The notes under the pieces are model-generated. The model was not told the DNA's origin, did not search any database, and worked only from the letters and a program-made list of their open reading frames with translations. The position numbers and the translations under genes were made by a program. 5,537 bases of DNA from Planctomycetota bacterium (lineage in GTDB: Bacteria > Planctomycetota > PUPC01 > JACPCR01). Every line of letters starts with the position of its first letter. Within the stretch, counting starts at the first letter, position 1. Positions 1-5,537 of the stretch are shown piece by piece. The stretch spans positions 1 through 5,537 of the forward strand of contig JASLXP010000927.1 in the NCBI GenBank assembly GCA_030740295.1. Reading direction: 5' to 3'.

Positions 1-960
1 CATGCCATCCGCGGTCACCTGCATTTCGGATTCTTCAAGACTCTTCGCGAGCCCAAGGTCCGTGAGCTTCGGAATGCCTTCGTTGGTAATCATGATGTTG
101 GCCGGCTTGATATCGCGATGAACGATCTCGGATTGATGCGCGTAGCCGAGAGCTTCAGCAATCGCCTTGAAAACATATGCGGCCCTGGCCTGATTGAACG
201 GCCCCTCGGCTGCCAGGATCTGGCTGACCGTTCTGCCGTCCACGTACTCCATAGAGATGAAGTACCTGCTCTCGTGGCTGCCCTGATCGAACAGGCTCAC
301 GATATTTGGATGGTGCAGCTTAGCGCCCGTGCGAGCTTCACGAAGGAAACGCTTCACCGCCACCTCCTGCGAGGTCAGGCTCGGATGCAGCACCTTGAGC
401 GCGACTGTTCTCTCGAGGGACAACTGGTTCGCCTTGTACACCGTTCCGATCGCTCCCCTGCCGAGGATAGCACTTACTTCATAGCCCTGAAAATCCTGCC
501 CCACGAGGCCCAGCTTTTTTGTGCACGACCGGCAGTATGTCTTGCTCTTAACTGTGCGGCATTTGTTCTTTTTAAGATCCGAATCTGGGATCACCGCGCT
601 GCACTGGGCGCAGATAATCTTGTTCATGCCCAGCGGCTGGGTCCGCGCGGCCATCTTGACGTCAGACACTTCCGTCTTGAATTGAAATTTCAGTGAGCCC
701 ATCCGAACCATGTCGCCGTTTTGGAGGCTAATCGTTTCGTGCACCGGTTTACCGTTGAGAAAGGTACCGTTGGAAGAACCGTTGTCCCGAACCGTGTATC
801 CGCCGTTACCATGAGTGAAGTAGCAGTGGACTCTCGAAATGGTCGAATCCGTGATCACCACATGATTTTCAGGCGAGCGGCCCAGACTGATCGTCTTGCC
901 ATTCGGTAATGAGATGTCGTGTTGAAGAGAGCCCTCCAACGGCACGAGCTTTCCGGCCAT
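1..960 (-). CDS. FHA - zinc-ribbon - Ser/Thr protein kinase (3' end cut by window edge)
   Basis: Hanks-type protein kinase, expected to phosphorylate Ser/Thr on partner proteins in the cytoplasm; 320 codons are visible and the frame is still open at base 1. Residues about 20-95 form a canonical FHA domain (G27-R28, S42-R43-x-H45, N64-G65), which binds phosphothreonine peptides. Residues 117-146 carry C117-x2-C120 and C143-x2-C146, plus C133, resembling a small zinc ribbon. The kinase domain begins near residue 160: glycine loop G167-x-G169-x2-G172, VALK lysine K189, helix-C glutamate E208, catalytic loop H281-R282-D283 with K285 and N288, and the metal-binding D301 in a DLG (not DFG) motif. 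The activation loop is starting where the sequence ends, so the C-lobe and any tail lie outside. The ATG at 958-960 is chosen because the FHA fold begins immediately after it and a good promoter lies 40 bases upstream; only a weak GGTGAT precedes it. It is divergent from the kinase at 1143. The kinase assignment is firm; substrates are unknown. Confidence 0.93.
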   Translation of the reverse strand, partial: MAGKLVPLEGSLQHDISLPNGKTISLGRSPENHVVITDSTISRVHCYFTHGNGGYTVRDNGSSNGTFLNGKPVHETISLQNGDMVRMGSLKFQFKTEVSDVKMAARTQPLGMNKIICAQCSAVIPDSDLKKNKCRTVKSKTYCRSCTKKLGLVGQDFQGYEVSAILGRGAIGTVYKANQLSLERTVALKVLHPSLTSQEVAVKRFLREARTGAKLHHPNIVSLFDQGSHESRYFISMEYVDGRTVSQILAAEGPFNQARAAYVFKAIAEALGYAHQSEIVHRDIKPANIMITNEGIPKLTDLGLAKSLEESEMQVTADGM

Positions 961-999
961 CGAGATCACCAGTTAAAGAGATGCCTGATTCAACCGGGG

Positions 1000-1029
1000 A
1001 TTATACGACCCCGTGCCCCAGATAATCAA
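1000..1029 (-). promoter_or_regulatory. Sigma70-type promoter for the minus-strand FHA kinase
   Basis: Read on the minus strand, TTGATT (1029-1024) and a perfect TATAAT (1005-1000) are separated by 18 bases. The -10 box ends 39 bases before the kinase ATG, giving a short leader of about 30 bases. Five-base inverted arms CGGGG (995-999) and CCCCG (1009-1013) flank the -10 box and could be an operator or chance. The promoter is inferred from consensus match and position only. Confidence 0.55.
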
Positions 1030-1047
1030 TTGCCGGGCGATCAATTG
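1025..1047. repeat. Duplicated ATCAATTG element between divergent kinase promoters
   Basis: ATCAATTG occurs at 1025-1032 and again at 1040-1047, 15 bases apart start to start. Each copy contains the palindrome CAATTG. The left copy overlaps the minus-strand -35 box and the right copy overlaps the plus-strand -35 box. A second short repeat, GATAATCA, occurs at 1021-1028 and 1067-1074, the latter covering the plus-strand -10 box. The arrangement would suit a regulator binding both promoters, but an 8-base repeat in a short AT-richer spacer could also be chance. Confidence 0.45.
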
Positions 1048-1072
1048 AAAACCACTTGCCACCGCGGATAAT
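1045..1072 (+). promoter_or_regulatory. Sigma70-type promoter for the plus-strand kinase
   Basis: TTGAAA (1045-1050) and GATAAT (1067-1072) are separated by 16 bases, each close to consensus. Transcription would begin near 1079, leaving a leader of about 64 bases before the ATG at 1143. This placement argues against an in-frame TTG at 1056 as the start, since that codon would lie inside the promoter. Evidence is consensus match and position only. Confidence 0.5.
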
Positions 1073-1142
1073 CACGTGTTCGGCGAGAGCGCCAGAAAGG
1101 GAAACAGAATCATCCAGCCTCGCCTGCCTGAACCCTGCGCCC

Positions 1143-2570
1143 ATGCCCTCTGAAGAAGCCAAACTGATATCAAGGATTGTTCTCAAGAACAATCTGGCCA
1201 GCGAGACTCAGGTCAACGAGTGCATCTCTGAACTCGAAACCCAGTTGAAATCCGGCAAAAGAATCCGGCTCATTGATGTCCTCTTCCGCAAGGGCATCCT
1301 CAAGAAAAGCCAGATTAAAGCGGTCATCAACGCGTATGAGCAGACAAACAAGGTACAGCACCTCAATAACGCCATCACGAACTTCAAGTTCATCAAGGAT
1401 GTAGGCCACGGCACCGCTGGCACAGTCTATCTGGCGGAACAACTCAGCATCGGCCGGCGCGTGGCCATCAAGATTCTCGATGAAGAGCTGGCGGCCAATC
1501 CCGGATTCATCAGAAACTTCCAGCGTGAGGCCAAAAGCGCGGCCAAGCTCAATCATCCGAACGTCATTCAGGCCATTGATGTCGGCGAGTCTGAAGGCTT
1601 CCATTACTTTGTCATGGAATATGTAGATGGCGAAAGCCTGGCAACCATCCTCAAACGAGAACGCCGGCTGGATGAATCGCGAGTGGCGCACATTGGCTAT
1701 CAGATCGCGTCCGCGCTTCAGCACGCAGCCAAACACAATCTCATCCACCGGGATGTGAAGCCGGCCAACATAATGCTCAACGCGCAAGGCCAGGCCAAGC
1801 TCTGCGACCTCGGACTGGCGCGAACGATCATGTCAGAACACACCACGCGCTCCGGCTCCTCCGCCGGCACCCCGGCATACATGTCACCCGAGCAGGCAAT
1901 GGGCCGCGGCGACCTGGACATCCGCATGGATATCTTCTCGCTGGGCACATCGCTTTACCACCTGCTGACAGGCACCATCCCGTTCAAAGCCAACAACCTG
2001 CCCGATCTGCTCGATCACATCGTTAACAAAGATGTCGATTTCCCAAGCGATCTTACCCACGGCATCTCATCGGAAACCGAAGAAGTGATCCTGAAGATGA
2101 TGTCAAAGAAGAGAGAGAATCGGCCTGAAACCGCGGATGAGCTTGCGGAAATGTTCAAGATTCTGACGGACGAGCTCCCGCCGGCCCCGCCGCTCTTCCT
2201 GAACGCGGTCACCGTGCGATGCGCCATCCCACCTACCGATACCCGGCATTCGGAATTTCTCGTTCCCATGCTCCACGTGACCGAGGGAGTGGATGAGGGG
2301 AAACGGTTTTCCCTCTGCTGGAACGAAACGGTTGTCGGCCGGCACAATTCCGCAGACATCCGGTTACGCGACCGATGGATATCCCGGCAGCAATGCAAGA
2401 TCAGCAAGAAAGGCAAGAAGTTCCAATTCGAAGTCCTCTCGAAGTCGAGCCCGATGGATATCAACGGCGAGCGAGTATCAAAGGCCAGCCTCAAGCCCGG
2501 CGATGAAATCAGTTGCTACAAAACGACAATGGAATTCAAGATGATGCCTCCCTTCAGCCAGCAGCGTTAA
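1143..2570 (+). CDS. Ser/Thr protein kinase with C-terminal FHA domain
   Basis: Complete 475-residue cytoplasmic Hanks-type kinase; no membrane segment is visible. Residues 1-70 form a helical domain that looks internally duplicated (around L8-Q34 and L43-Q67), like the small N-terminal repeats of GspE/MshE-type proteins and some planctomycete kinases. The kinase domain (about 81-345) has glycine loop G88-x-G90-x2-G93, VAIK lysine K110, helix-C E129, catalytic H202-R203-D204 with K206 and N209, D222 in a DLG motif, and a Ser/Thr-rich activation loop (S231-T243) ending in an APE-like SPE motif at 248-250. This is an RD kinase likely controlled by loop phosphorylation. A Pro-rich linker (346-350) leads to an FHA-like domain (about 375-470) with G399-R400 and S414-R415 but Gln417 where FHA domains usually have His. 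The ATG at 1143 is preferred because upstream in-frame codons overlap the promoter; no Shine-Dalgarno is evident. It is divergent from the other kinase, with domain order reversed. Substrates are unknown. Confidence 0.94.
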   Translation: MPSEEAKLISRIVLKNNLASETQVNECISELETQLKSGKRIRLIDVLFRKGILKKSQIKAVINAYEQTNKVQHLNNAITNFKFIKDVGHGTAGTVYLAEQLSIGRRVAIKILDEELAANPGFIRNFQREAKSAAKLNHPNVIQAIDVGESEGFHYFVMEYVDGESLATILKRERRLDESRVAHIGYQIASALQHAAKHNLIHRDVKPANIMLNAQGQAKLCDLGLARTIMSEHTTRSGSSAGTPAYMSPEQAMGRGDLDIRMDIFSLGTSLYHLLTGTIPFKANNLPDLLDHIVNKDVDFPSDLTHGISSETEEVILKMMSKKRENRPETADELAEMFKILTDELPPAPPLFLNAVTVRCAIPPTDTRHSEFLVPMLHVTEGVDEGKRFSLCWNETVVGRHNSADIRLRDRWISRQQCKISKKGKKFQFEVLSKSSPMDINGERVSKASLKPGDEISCYKTTMEFKMMPPFSQQR

Positions 2571-2576
2571 CGAATC

Positions 2577-2589
2577 CGGCCCTCGGCCG
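2577..2589 (+). terminator. Weak hairpin downstream of the kinase
   Basis: CGGCC (2577-2581) can pair with GGCCG (2585-2589) around a three-base loop, seven bases after the kinase stop codon. No run of T follows, so an intrinsic terminator is doubtful. It is recorded because it sits between the kinase and the separate tRNA promoter. Confidence 0.2.
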
Positions 2590-2594
2590 ATCTC

Positions 2595-2622
2595 TTGAAA
2601 ACACCACGACCACGCGTAGAAT
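2595..2622 (+). promoter_or_regulatory. Promoter for the tRNA gene
   Basis: TTGAAA (2595-2600) and TAGAAT (2617-2622) are separated by 16 bases. The predicted start near 2629 lies about 20 bases before the mature tRNA 5' end, as usual for an independently transcribed tRNA. Evidence is consensus match and position only. Confidence 0.55.
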
Positions 2623-2649
2623 ACCGCCCCTCAATTCGAGGGAACGCCT

Positions 2650-2724
2650 GGCGAGGTAGCTCATTTGGTTTAGAGCGGTCGTCTCATAAGCGACAGGTAG
2701 TGGGTTCGAATCCCACCCTCGCTA
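2650..2724 (+). tRNA. tRNA-Met (CAU), probably elongator
   Basis: The full cloverleaf can be folded by eye. Acceptor GGCGAGG (2650-2656) pairs with CCTCGCT (2717-2723), with a G-U at the first pair. U8 and A9 follow. The D stem is GCTC/GAGC (2659-2662, 2673-2676) with a GG-containing loop. Anticodon stem GTCGT/GCGAC (2678-2682, 2690-2694) closes loop CTCATAA with anticodon CAT at 2685-2687. The variable region has five bases, and T stem GTGGG/CCCAC closes loop TTCGAAT. The discriminator is A2724 and no CCA is encoded. It is not an initiator: the first pair is formed and the anticodon stem lacks the three G-C pairs. The stem and loop resemble elongator Met; a lysidine-modified tRNA-Ile2 reading AUA, which also has CAU, cannot be excluded. 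The gene has its own promoter. A truncated glycoside hydrolase frame on the other strand ends inside it. Confidence 0.95.
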
Positions 2725-4093
2725 TCAGCCATGTCTGTCTGTATGGCATTATCCTGCAAGGCATTAACGTCTTGCCCTTCGGCCCCAGCGGCCACCTGGT
2801 GCACAACAGGTGCACCTGTCGCTCTTTGCCCCGATAGAGAAATGCCCGCACGGCTTCAAGTGAACCGAAATCCAGTCGCCGCGCCCGCTCCTGTCCCTTG
2901 ACGAAGCCCGTGTAGGTGCGCAGCGCGACCGCGGCCGGCGTGAGTTGCCTGGAACGCAGCCACATGTCGTAGTAGCCCATCTGGTCGGTAAAGTAATAAA
3001 AATTCTGCTGGTGCGTGATCCCCATCACCGCGTTCTGCCAGGCGTATTGCGAGACCGCGTGCTTGATGATTTCGCGCATCGCCGGCACGTCGCTCCATCC
3101 CCGATGGCCATAGCCGGACTCAGTGAAGTGGATCGGTTTCTTCGAGTCGCCGTTGGCATTGATGATGTCCATCAGCCGCTGCATGGAATCCACTGCACTG
3201 CCGTCATCAAAATTACCAGCGTATGGATGGAAGCTCAGTTCATCGGTCAGAGTCTTCAGGCCGAGCTGATAGAGCTCTTTCAGATAGCGTGCCTGGTCGG
3301 GGCCGATGCCGCACATAACCGGAGCGACGACCCTTGAATCTGGCGACGCTTTCTTGACGTTTTCATAAGCGGGCCTCAGGAACGTATCGACGTATTCTTT
3401 CGGCTGAAGCCTGCCGTTGGGCTCGTTGATGATTTCGATGCGCGGAATGTTCTCCTTTACCCGGTCGAACAACTGCTGACAGACCTCACCAAAGCGTTTG
3501 GGATCGTTGCCCACCGGCGAGCCGTCGATGGCGTAGCTGATATTCACGTCCGTTCCCTTCGCCCACTTGACCCGCTGCTTCACGATACGCTCCGCTTCAT
3601 CCGGCTTGGCGGGATTGACCCCAACCCGCATGAGGCCAAGGCCGATGGTGTAATCGGTCTGCACTTGGTTATCGAAACTCTCGCCCATGTTTGCCTGCCG
3701 TTTGAGTACGGAAAAGATGAGCCGTTCCTTCCCTTCGAGCAGGCTCCCCGACGCATCGTTGACCGTAAAGTAAGCGCGATACCAGCCGAGCTTCGTGACG
3801 GGCAGTGGCACTTTCAGCGTGATGTCCTTGTCGGATGCAATGTCAAGTGGCAGATCGCCCCGCGCCACGGCCTTCTCGAAAACATTCTGAATCTCGTACT
3901 CGATCCTCAATCCCCTCAGGCCCGCCAGCCTGGCATAGTGTTCCTTCTTGAGGCTCAGCGTCGCTGCGATGGATTCGCCCTGCCAGAAGACCGCAGGCGT
4001 CTTCGCTTCCGCGATGGCCATCGGCGGAGCTCCGATGGTCTTCTTGGTCCCCTTCTCGGCGACCAGCGTGTAAACGTATTCGCTGTTGGCCAC
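2684..4093 (-). CDS. Clan GH-A-like glycoside hydrolase fragment, native ends apparently lost
   Basis: Predicted carbohydrate-active enzyme; substrate unknown. Numbered from a GTG at 4091-4093, residues about 1-125 form a beta-sandwich ending in a GWYRAYFTV-type strand. A (beta/alpha)8-like domain follows, with IEIINEP (Glu224, bases 3422-3424, probable acid/base) and HFTESGYG (Glu325, bases 3119-3121, probable nucleophile), plus FHPYAG between them. Recognisable sequence continues to a strand near RAFLYRGK (about base 2830), then becomes doubtful. The last dozen residues are simply the antisense of the tRNA, with the stop opposite its anticodon loop, so the native C-terminal domain seems missing. 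The 5' end is also unclear: the frame stays open to an ATG at 4253-4255, but those extra 54 codons are antisense to the convincing coding sequence of the opposite gene. An AGGAG lies 10 bases before the GTG, though starting there would leave no signal peptide. It may be a pseudogene or one side of a rearrangement. It is paralogous to the gene at 4116. Confidence 0.7.
   Translation of the reverse strand: MANSEYVYTLVAEKGTKKTIGAPPMAIAEAKTPAVFWQGESIAATLSLKKEHYARLAGLRGLRIEYEIQNVFEKAVARGDLPLDIASDKDITLKVPLPVTKLGWYRAYFTVNDASGSLLEGKERLIFSVLKRQANMGESFDNQVQTDYTIGLGLMRVGVNPAKPDEAERIVKQRVKWAKGTDVNISYAIDGSPVGNDPKRFGEVCQQLFDRVKENIPRIEIINEPNGRLQPKEYVDTFLRPAYENVKKASPDSRVVAPVMCGIGPDQARYLKELYQLGLKTLTDELSFHPYAGNFDDGSAVDSMQRLMDIINANGDSKKPIHFTESGYGHRGWSDVPAMREIIKHAVSQYAWQNAVMGITHQQNFYYFTDQMGYYDMWLRSRQLTPAAVALRTYTGFVKGQERARRLDFGSLEAVRAFLYRGKERQVHLLCTRWPLGPKGKTLMPCRIMPYRQTWLIARVGFEPTTCRL
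2798..2818. repeat. Palindromic GGTGCAC hairpin
   Basis: GGTGCAC (2798-2804) and GTGCACC (2810-2816) are inverted arms around a five-base loop. The right arm is also inside a perfect 12-base palindrome, CAGGTGCACCTG (2807-2818). The site lies where the hydrolase frame stops looking like its family and before the tRNA. No T run accompanies it on either strand, so it is not a clear terminator; it could mark a recombination boundary or be chance. Confidence 0.35.
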
Positions 4094-4097
4094 GTAG

Positions 4098-4122
4098 CTC
4101 CCACTCCTGCGCGGGATGATTG
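4098..4122. other. Probable head-to-head junction of two hydrolase paralogs
   Basis: The plus-strand hydrolase reads as convincing protein back to about 4122, and its frame is closed by TAG at 4095-4097. The minus-strand hydrolase reads as convincing protein up to about 4100. Neither side has room for a signal peptide, promoter or intergenic spacer. The breakpoint of an inversion, or of an assembly or amplification chimera, must therefore lie about here. The inference rests on reading quality in the two frames and on alignment of the paralogs. Confidence 0.5.
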
Positions 4123-5537
4123 TGTATCCGGATACCACATTCACATTCGACGACGGCAGCCGGATGCTGGTGAAGCATGAAGGGCCAGGCAACCAAATTA
4201 ACGCGGATGAGAACGGCGGCCTGAACGGATTCACTTGGGGGCGCAGAACCCACAACGCAGGAGCGACCTACACTTACGAGTTCAGTTTCGAGAGGGGCAA
4301 ACCGGGACAGAAGATTCTTGCCGCTCCCGCGTTCGAGCTTCGACAGAATCAGCTCGGCAACATCTTCAATGAGGGCGATCCCATTTCGTTCTCGCTCATC
4401 TTCCCGAAGGAACATTACGGGAAGGTGCTGGGGAATGTTGATGAGATTTTCGTCGAGAGCATCATCCACGATGCATGGCAACGCCCAGTGAAGACCCAGA
4501 CCATCCCCGTCGATTTCAAGAAGGCGGAGGAGGAAACGGAGAAGCTGAGGAAACTTGCCTTTGAATCGACGAGTCCCAAGCTGGTTGTGGCCAAGAAACT
4601 TCGCCGTGGTCAAACGCTCGTGCCGGTGCAGCTTGAAATGCAGAGCAAGGGCTGGTTCGCAGCAACGTTCAGCCTGAAAGACAGAGCCGGCAAACTTGTT
4701 CCGTATCCCGTCTCCACTACCTTCTCAATCGTAGTTCCCAGCGAGGCTCTGCATAACCTGCCACTGAGTGAGCGACCGGAAACTTATGAGTTCAACGGTT
4801 TTCTTGGCCTGCGCAGCCATCGGGAAGGCATCCGCCTGAAAGACCTCTTTGTGCAGTCTGACAACGTCGAGAAGCCAGACCTCGCAGTGGCCGCAGGCGG
4901 AGACCTTCTCGGAGACAACGAAGACGAAGACGACGAAGATGAATTCATCGAAGAGAAGAAGCCGGAAAAGAAGAAGCAAAAGAAACTGGTCGGACGCTGG
5001 AAGGGACTCGACCAGCAAATGGATTTCGCACTCAAGTCCGGAACGAAGTACGGGGTAAAGGTCTTCTGGCTGATGGAAGATGTCGACTGGCTGGGTAATG
5101 ATTTGGTGGTGCTGGAGCAGGCGCTCTACCAGATCGTGGACAGATACAAAGACAAGAACAAATACTGGATGCTCTTCAACGAACCTAACCTGCGGATGTC
5201 ACCGAAGGATTACGTGACTCGCTACCTGAATCCCCTTCACCGGGCGTCGAAAAGGGCCGATGCGAAATCGATGGTCATGGGGCCGGACACCTGCGGTCTC
5301 AATCCCGGATGGCTCAAGGCGGTCTACGACGCCGGCGGAAAAATGGACATCATCGACATGCACCCCTACACCGGCCACCACCGCTGCTGGGAGGAACACG
5401 GAATGGCCGAGACCTGGAAGGCCGTCCGCAAGGTCATGGCAGATCACGGCGACGCAGAGAAAGAAATCTGGTCGACGGAGTCCGGCTACCTCTGGTCACT
5501 CGGCCGGCTCGGACCGCTCAACCAGGCGAAACACATT
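4116..5537 (+). CDS. Clan GH-A-like glycoside hydrolase paralog, start uncertain, 3' end beyond window
   Basis: Predicted carbohydrate-active enzyme, 474 codons visible with no stop before the window edge; substrate unknown. Numbered from ATG 4116, residues about 2-50 look like the end of a further N-terminal domain. A beta-sandwich follows (about 50-210, ending in GWFAATFSLKDRAGK), then a (beta/alpha)8-like domain with WMLFNEPN (Glu356, bases 5181-5183, probable acid/base), DMHPYTG, and WSTESGY (Glu455, bases 5478-5480, probable nucleophile). The same order and about 100-residue spacing occur in the minus-strand paralog. Unlike that paralog it carries a charge-segregated insert at residues 267-290, acidic then lysine-rich. 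The first ATG after the in-frame TAG at 4095 is given as the start, but there is no signal peptide or ribosome site, and such enzymes are usually exported. The true 5' part has probably been lost at the inverted junction. The family is fairly sure; start and integrity are not. Confidence 0.75.
   Translation, partial: MIVYPDTTFTFDDGSRMLVKHEGPGNQINADENGGLNGFTWGRRTHNAGATYTYEFSFERGKPGQKILAAPAFELRQNQLGNIFNEGDPISFSLIFPKEHYGKVLGNVDEIFVESIIHDAWQRPVKTQTIPVDFKKAEEETEKLRKLAFESTSPKLVVAKKLRRGQTLVPVQLEMQSKGWFAATFSLKDRAGKLVPYPVSTTFSIVVPSEALHNLPLSERPETYEFNGFLGLRSHREGIRLKDLFVQSDNVEKPDLAVAAGGDLLGDNEDEDDEDEFIEEKKPEKKKQKKLVGRWKGLDQQMDFALKSGTKYGVKVFWLMEDVDWLGNDLVVLEQALYQIVDRYKDKNKYWMLFNEPNLRMSPKDYVTRYLNPLHRASKRADAKSMVMGPDTCGLNPGWLKAVYDAGGKMDIIDMHPYTGHHRCWEEHGMAETWKAVRKVMADHGDAEKEIWSTESGYLWSLGRLGPLNQAKHI
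4914..4985 (+). other. Acidic-then-lysine low-complexity insert in the hydrolase
   Basis: Residues 267-290 of the plus-strand hydrolase are almost entirely charged: Asp/Glu repeats from alternating GAC/GAA codons, then a Lys-rich half. The run sits early in the catalytic-domain region, before the Asn-Glu-Pro motif, and the minus-strand paralog has no counterpart. The reading frame is kept through it. It probably forms a disordered, surface-exposed loop; the triplet-like base pattern suggests growth by replication slippage. Confidence 0.7.

Noticed and set aside
118..696. 192-codon plus-strand open frame
   Set aside because: It is the antisense of the FHA kinase, whose catalytic and FHA motifs are unambiguous.
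1056..1142. 29-codon upstream extension of the plus-strand kinase from a TTG
   Set aside because: The TTG lies between the -35 and -10 boxes of the best promoter, and the extra residues look non-coding; ATG 1143 is a better start.
1170..1787. 205-codon minus-strand open frame
   Set aside because: It is the antisense of the plus-strand kinase N-terminal and catalytic regions, with no recognisable motif.
2650..2724. Initiator tRNA-fMet
   Set aside because: The first acceptor pair is formed and the anticodon stem lacks the three consecutive G-C pairs of bacterial initiators.
2757..2775. GCAAG/CTTGC hairpin as the tRNA terminator
   Set aside because: Only a five-base stem with a ten-base loop and no T run; too weak to call.
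2595..2837. 80-codon plus-strand open frame across the tRNA
   Set aside because: Its middle is a literal translation of the tRNA and the frame has no family-like sequence.
3665..4180. 171-codon plus-strand open frame
   Set aside because: It is antisense to the beta-sandwich region of the minus-strand hydrolase.
3843..4613. 256-codon minus-strand open frame spanning the hydrolase junction
   Set aside because: It is out of frame with the minus hydrolase and antisense to the plus hydrolase; its composition is that of a shadow frame.

Overview
The window looks like moderately GC-rich bacterial DNA. The suggestion of a PVC-type or related genome (Planctomycetes, Lentisphaerae, Verrucomicrobia, Hydrogenedentes-like) is an inference. 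It rests on two FHA-linked Hanks-type Ser/Thr kinases side by side and two paralogous clan GH-A-like glycoside hydrolases. No rRNA or marker gene is present, so the taxonomy is weak.

Layout: (1) positions 1-960, minus strand, hold a kinase cut by the window edge, with an N-terminal FHA domain, a four-cysteine zinc-ribbon-like linker and a kinase domain. (2) Positions 961-1142 are a divergent promoter region with recognisable sigma70-type promoters on both strands and a duplicated ATCAATTG element at the two -35 boxes. (3) Positions 1143-2570, plus strand, hold a complete second kinase of reversed architecture: a helical N-terminal domain, a kinase domain, then a C-terminal FHA domain. (4) Positions 2650-2724 are a tRNA with anticodon CAU, most likely elongator Met, preceded by its own promoter. 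(5) Positions 2684-4093, minus strand, are a glycoside-hydrolase-like gene that seems to have lost both native ends. Its frame runs out inside the antisense of the tRNA, and its 5' end is butted against the next gene. (6) From about 4116 to the window end, plus strand, lies a paralog of that gene, head-to-head with it, also without a signal peptide or convincing start, and open at the right edge.

The two kinases probably form a signalling pair: each has the residues of an active kinase and a phosphothreonine-reading FHA domain, and they share a regulatory region. The two hydrolase genes share a beta-sandwich domain followed by a (beta/alpha)8-type domain with an Asn-Glu-Pro motif and a later Thr-Glu-Ser-Gly-Tyr motif, as expected for a GH-A acid/base and nucleophile. 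Their inverted junction near 4098-4122 is the most unusual structural feature. It is either a real rearrangement or an assembly or amplification chimera, and sequence alone cannot separate these. I see no phage genes, transposase or CRISPR array.
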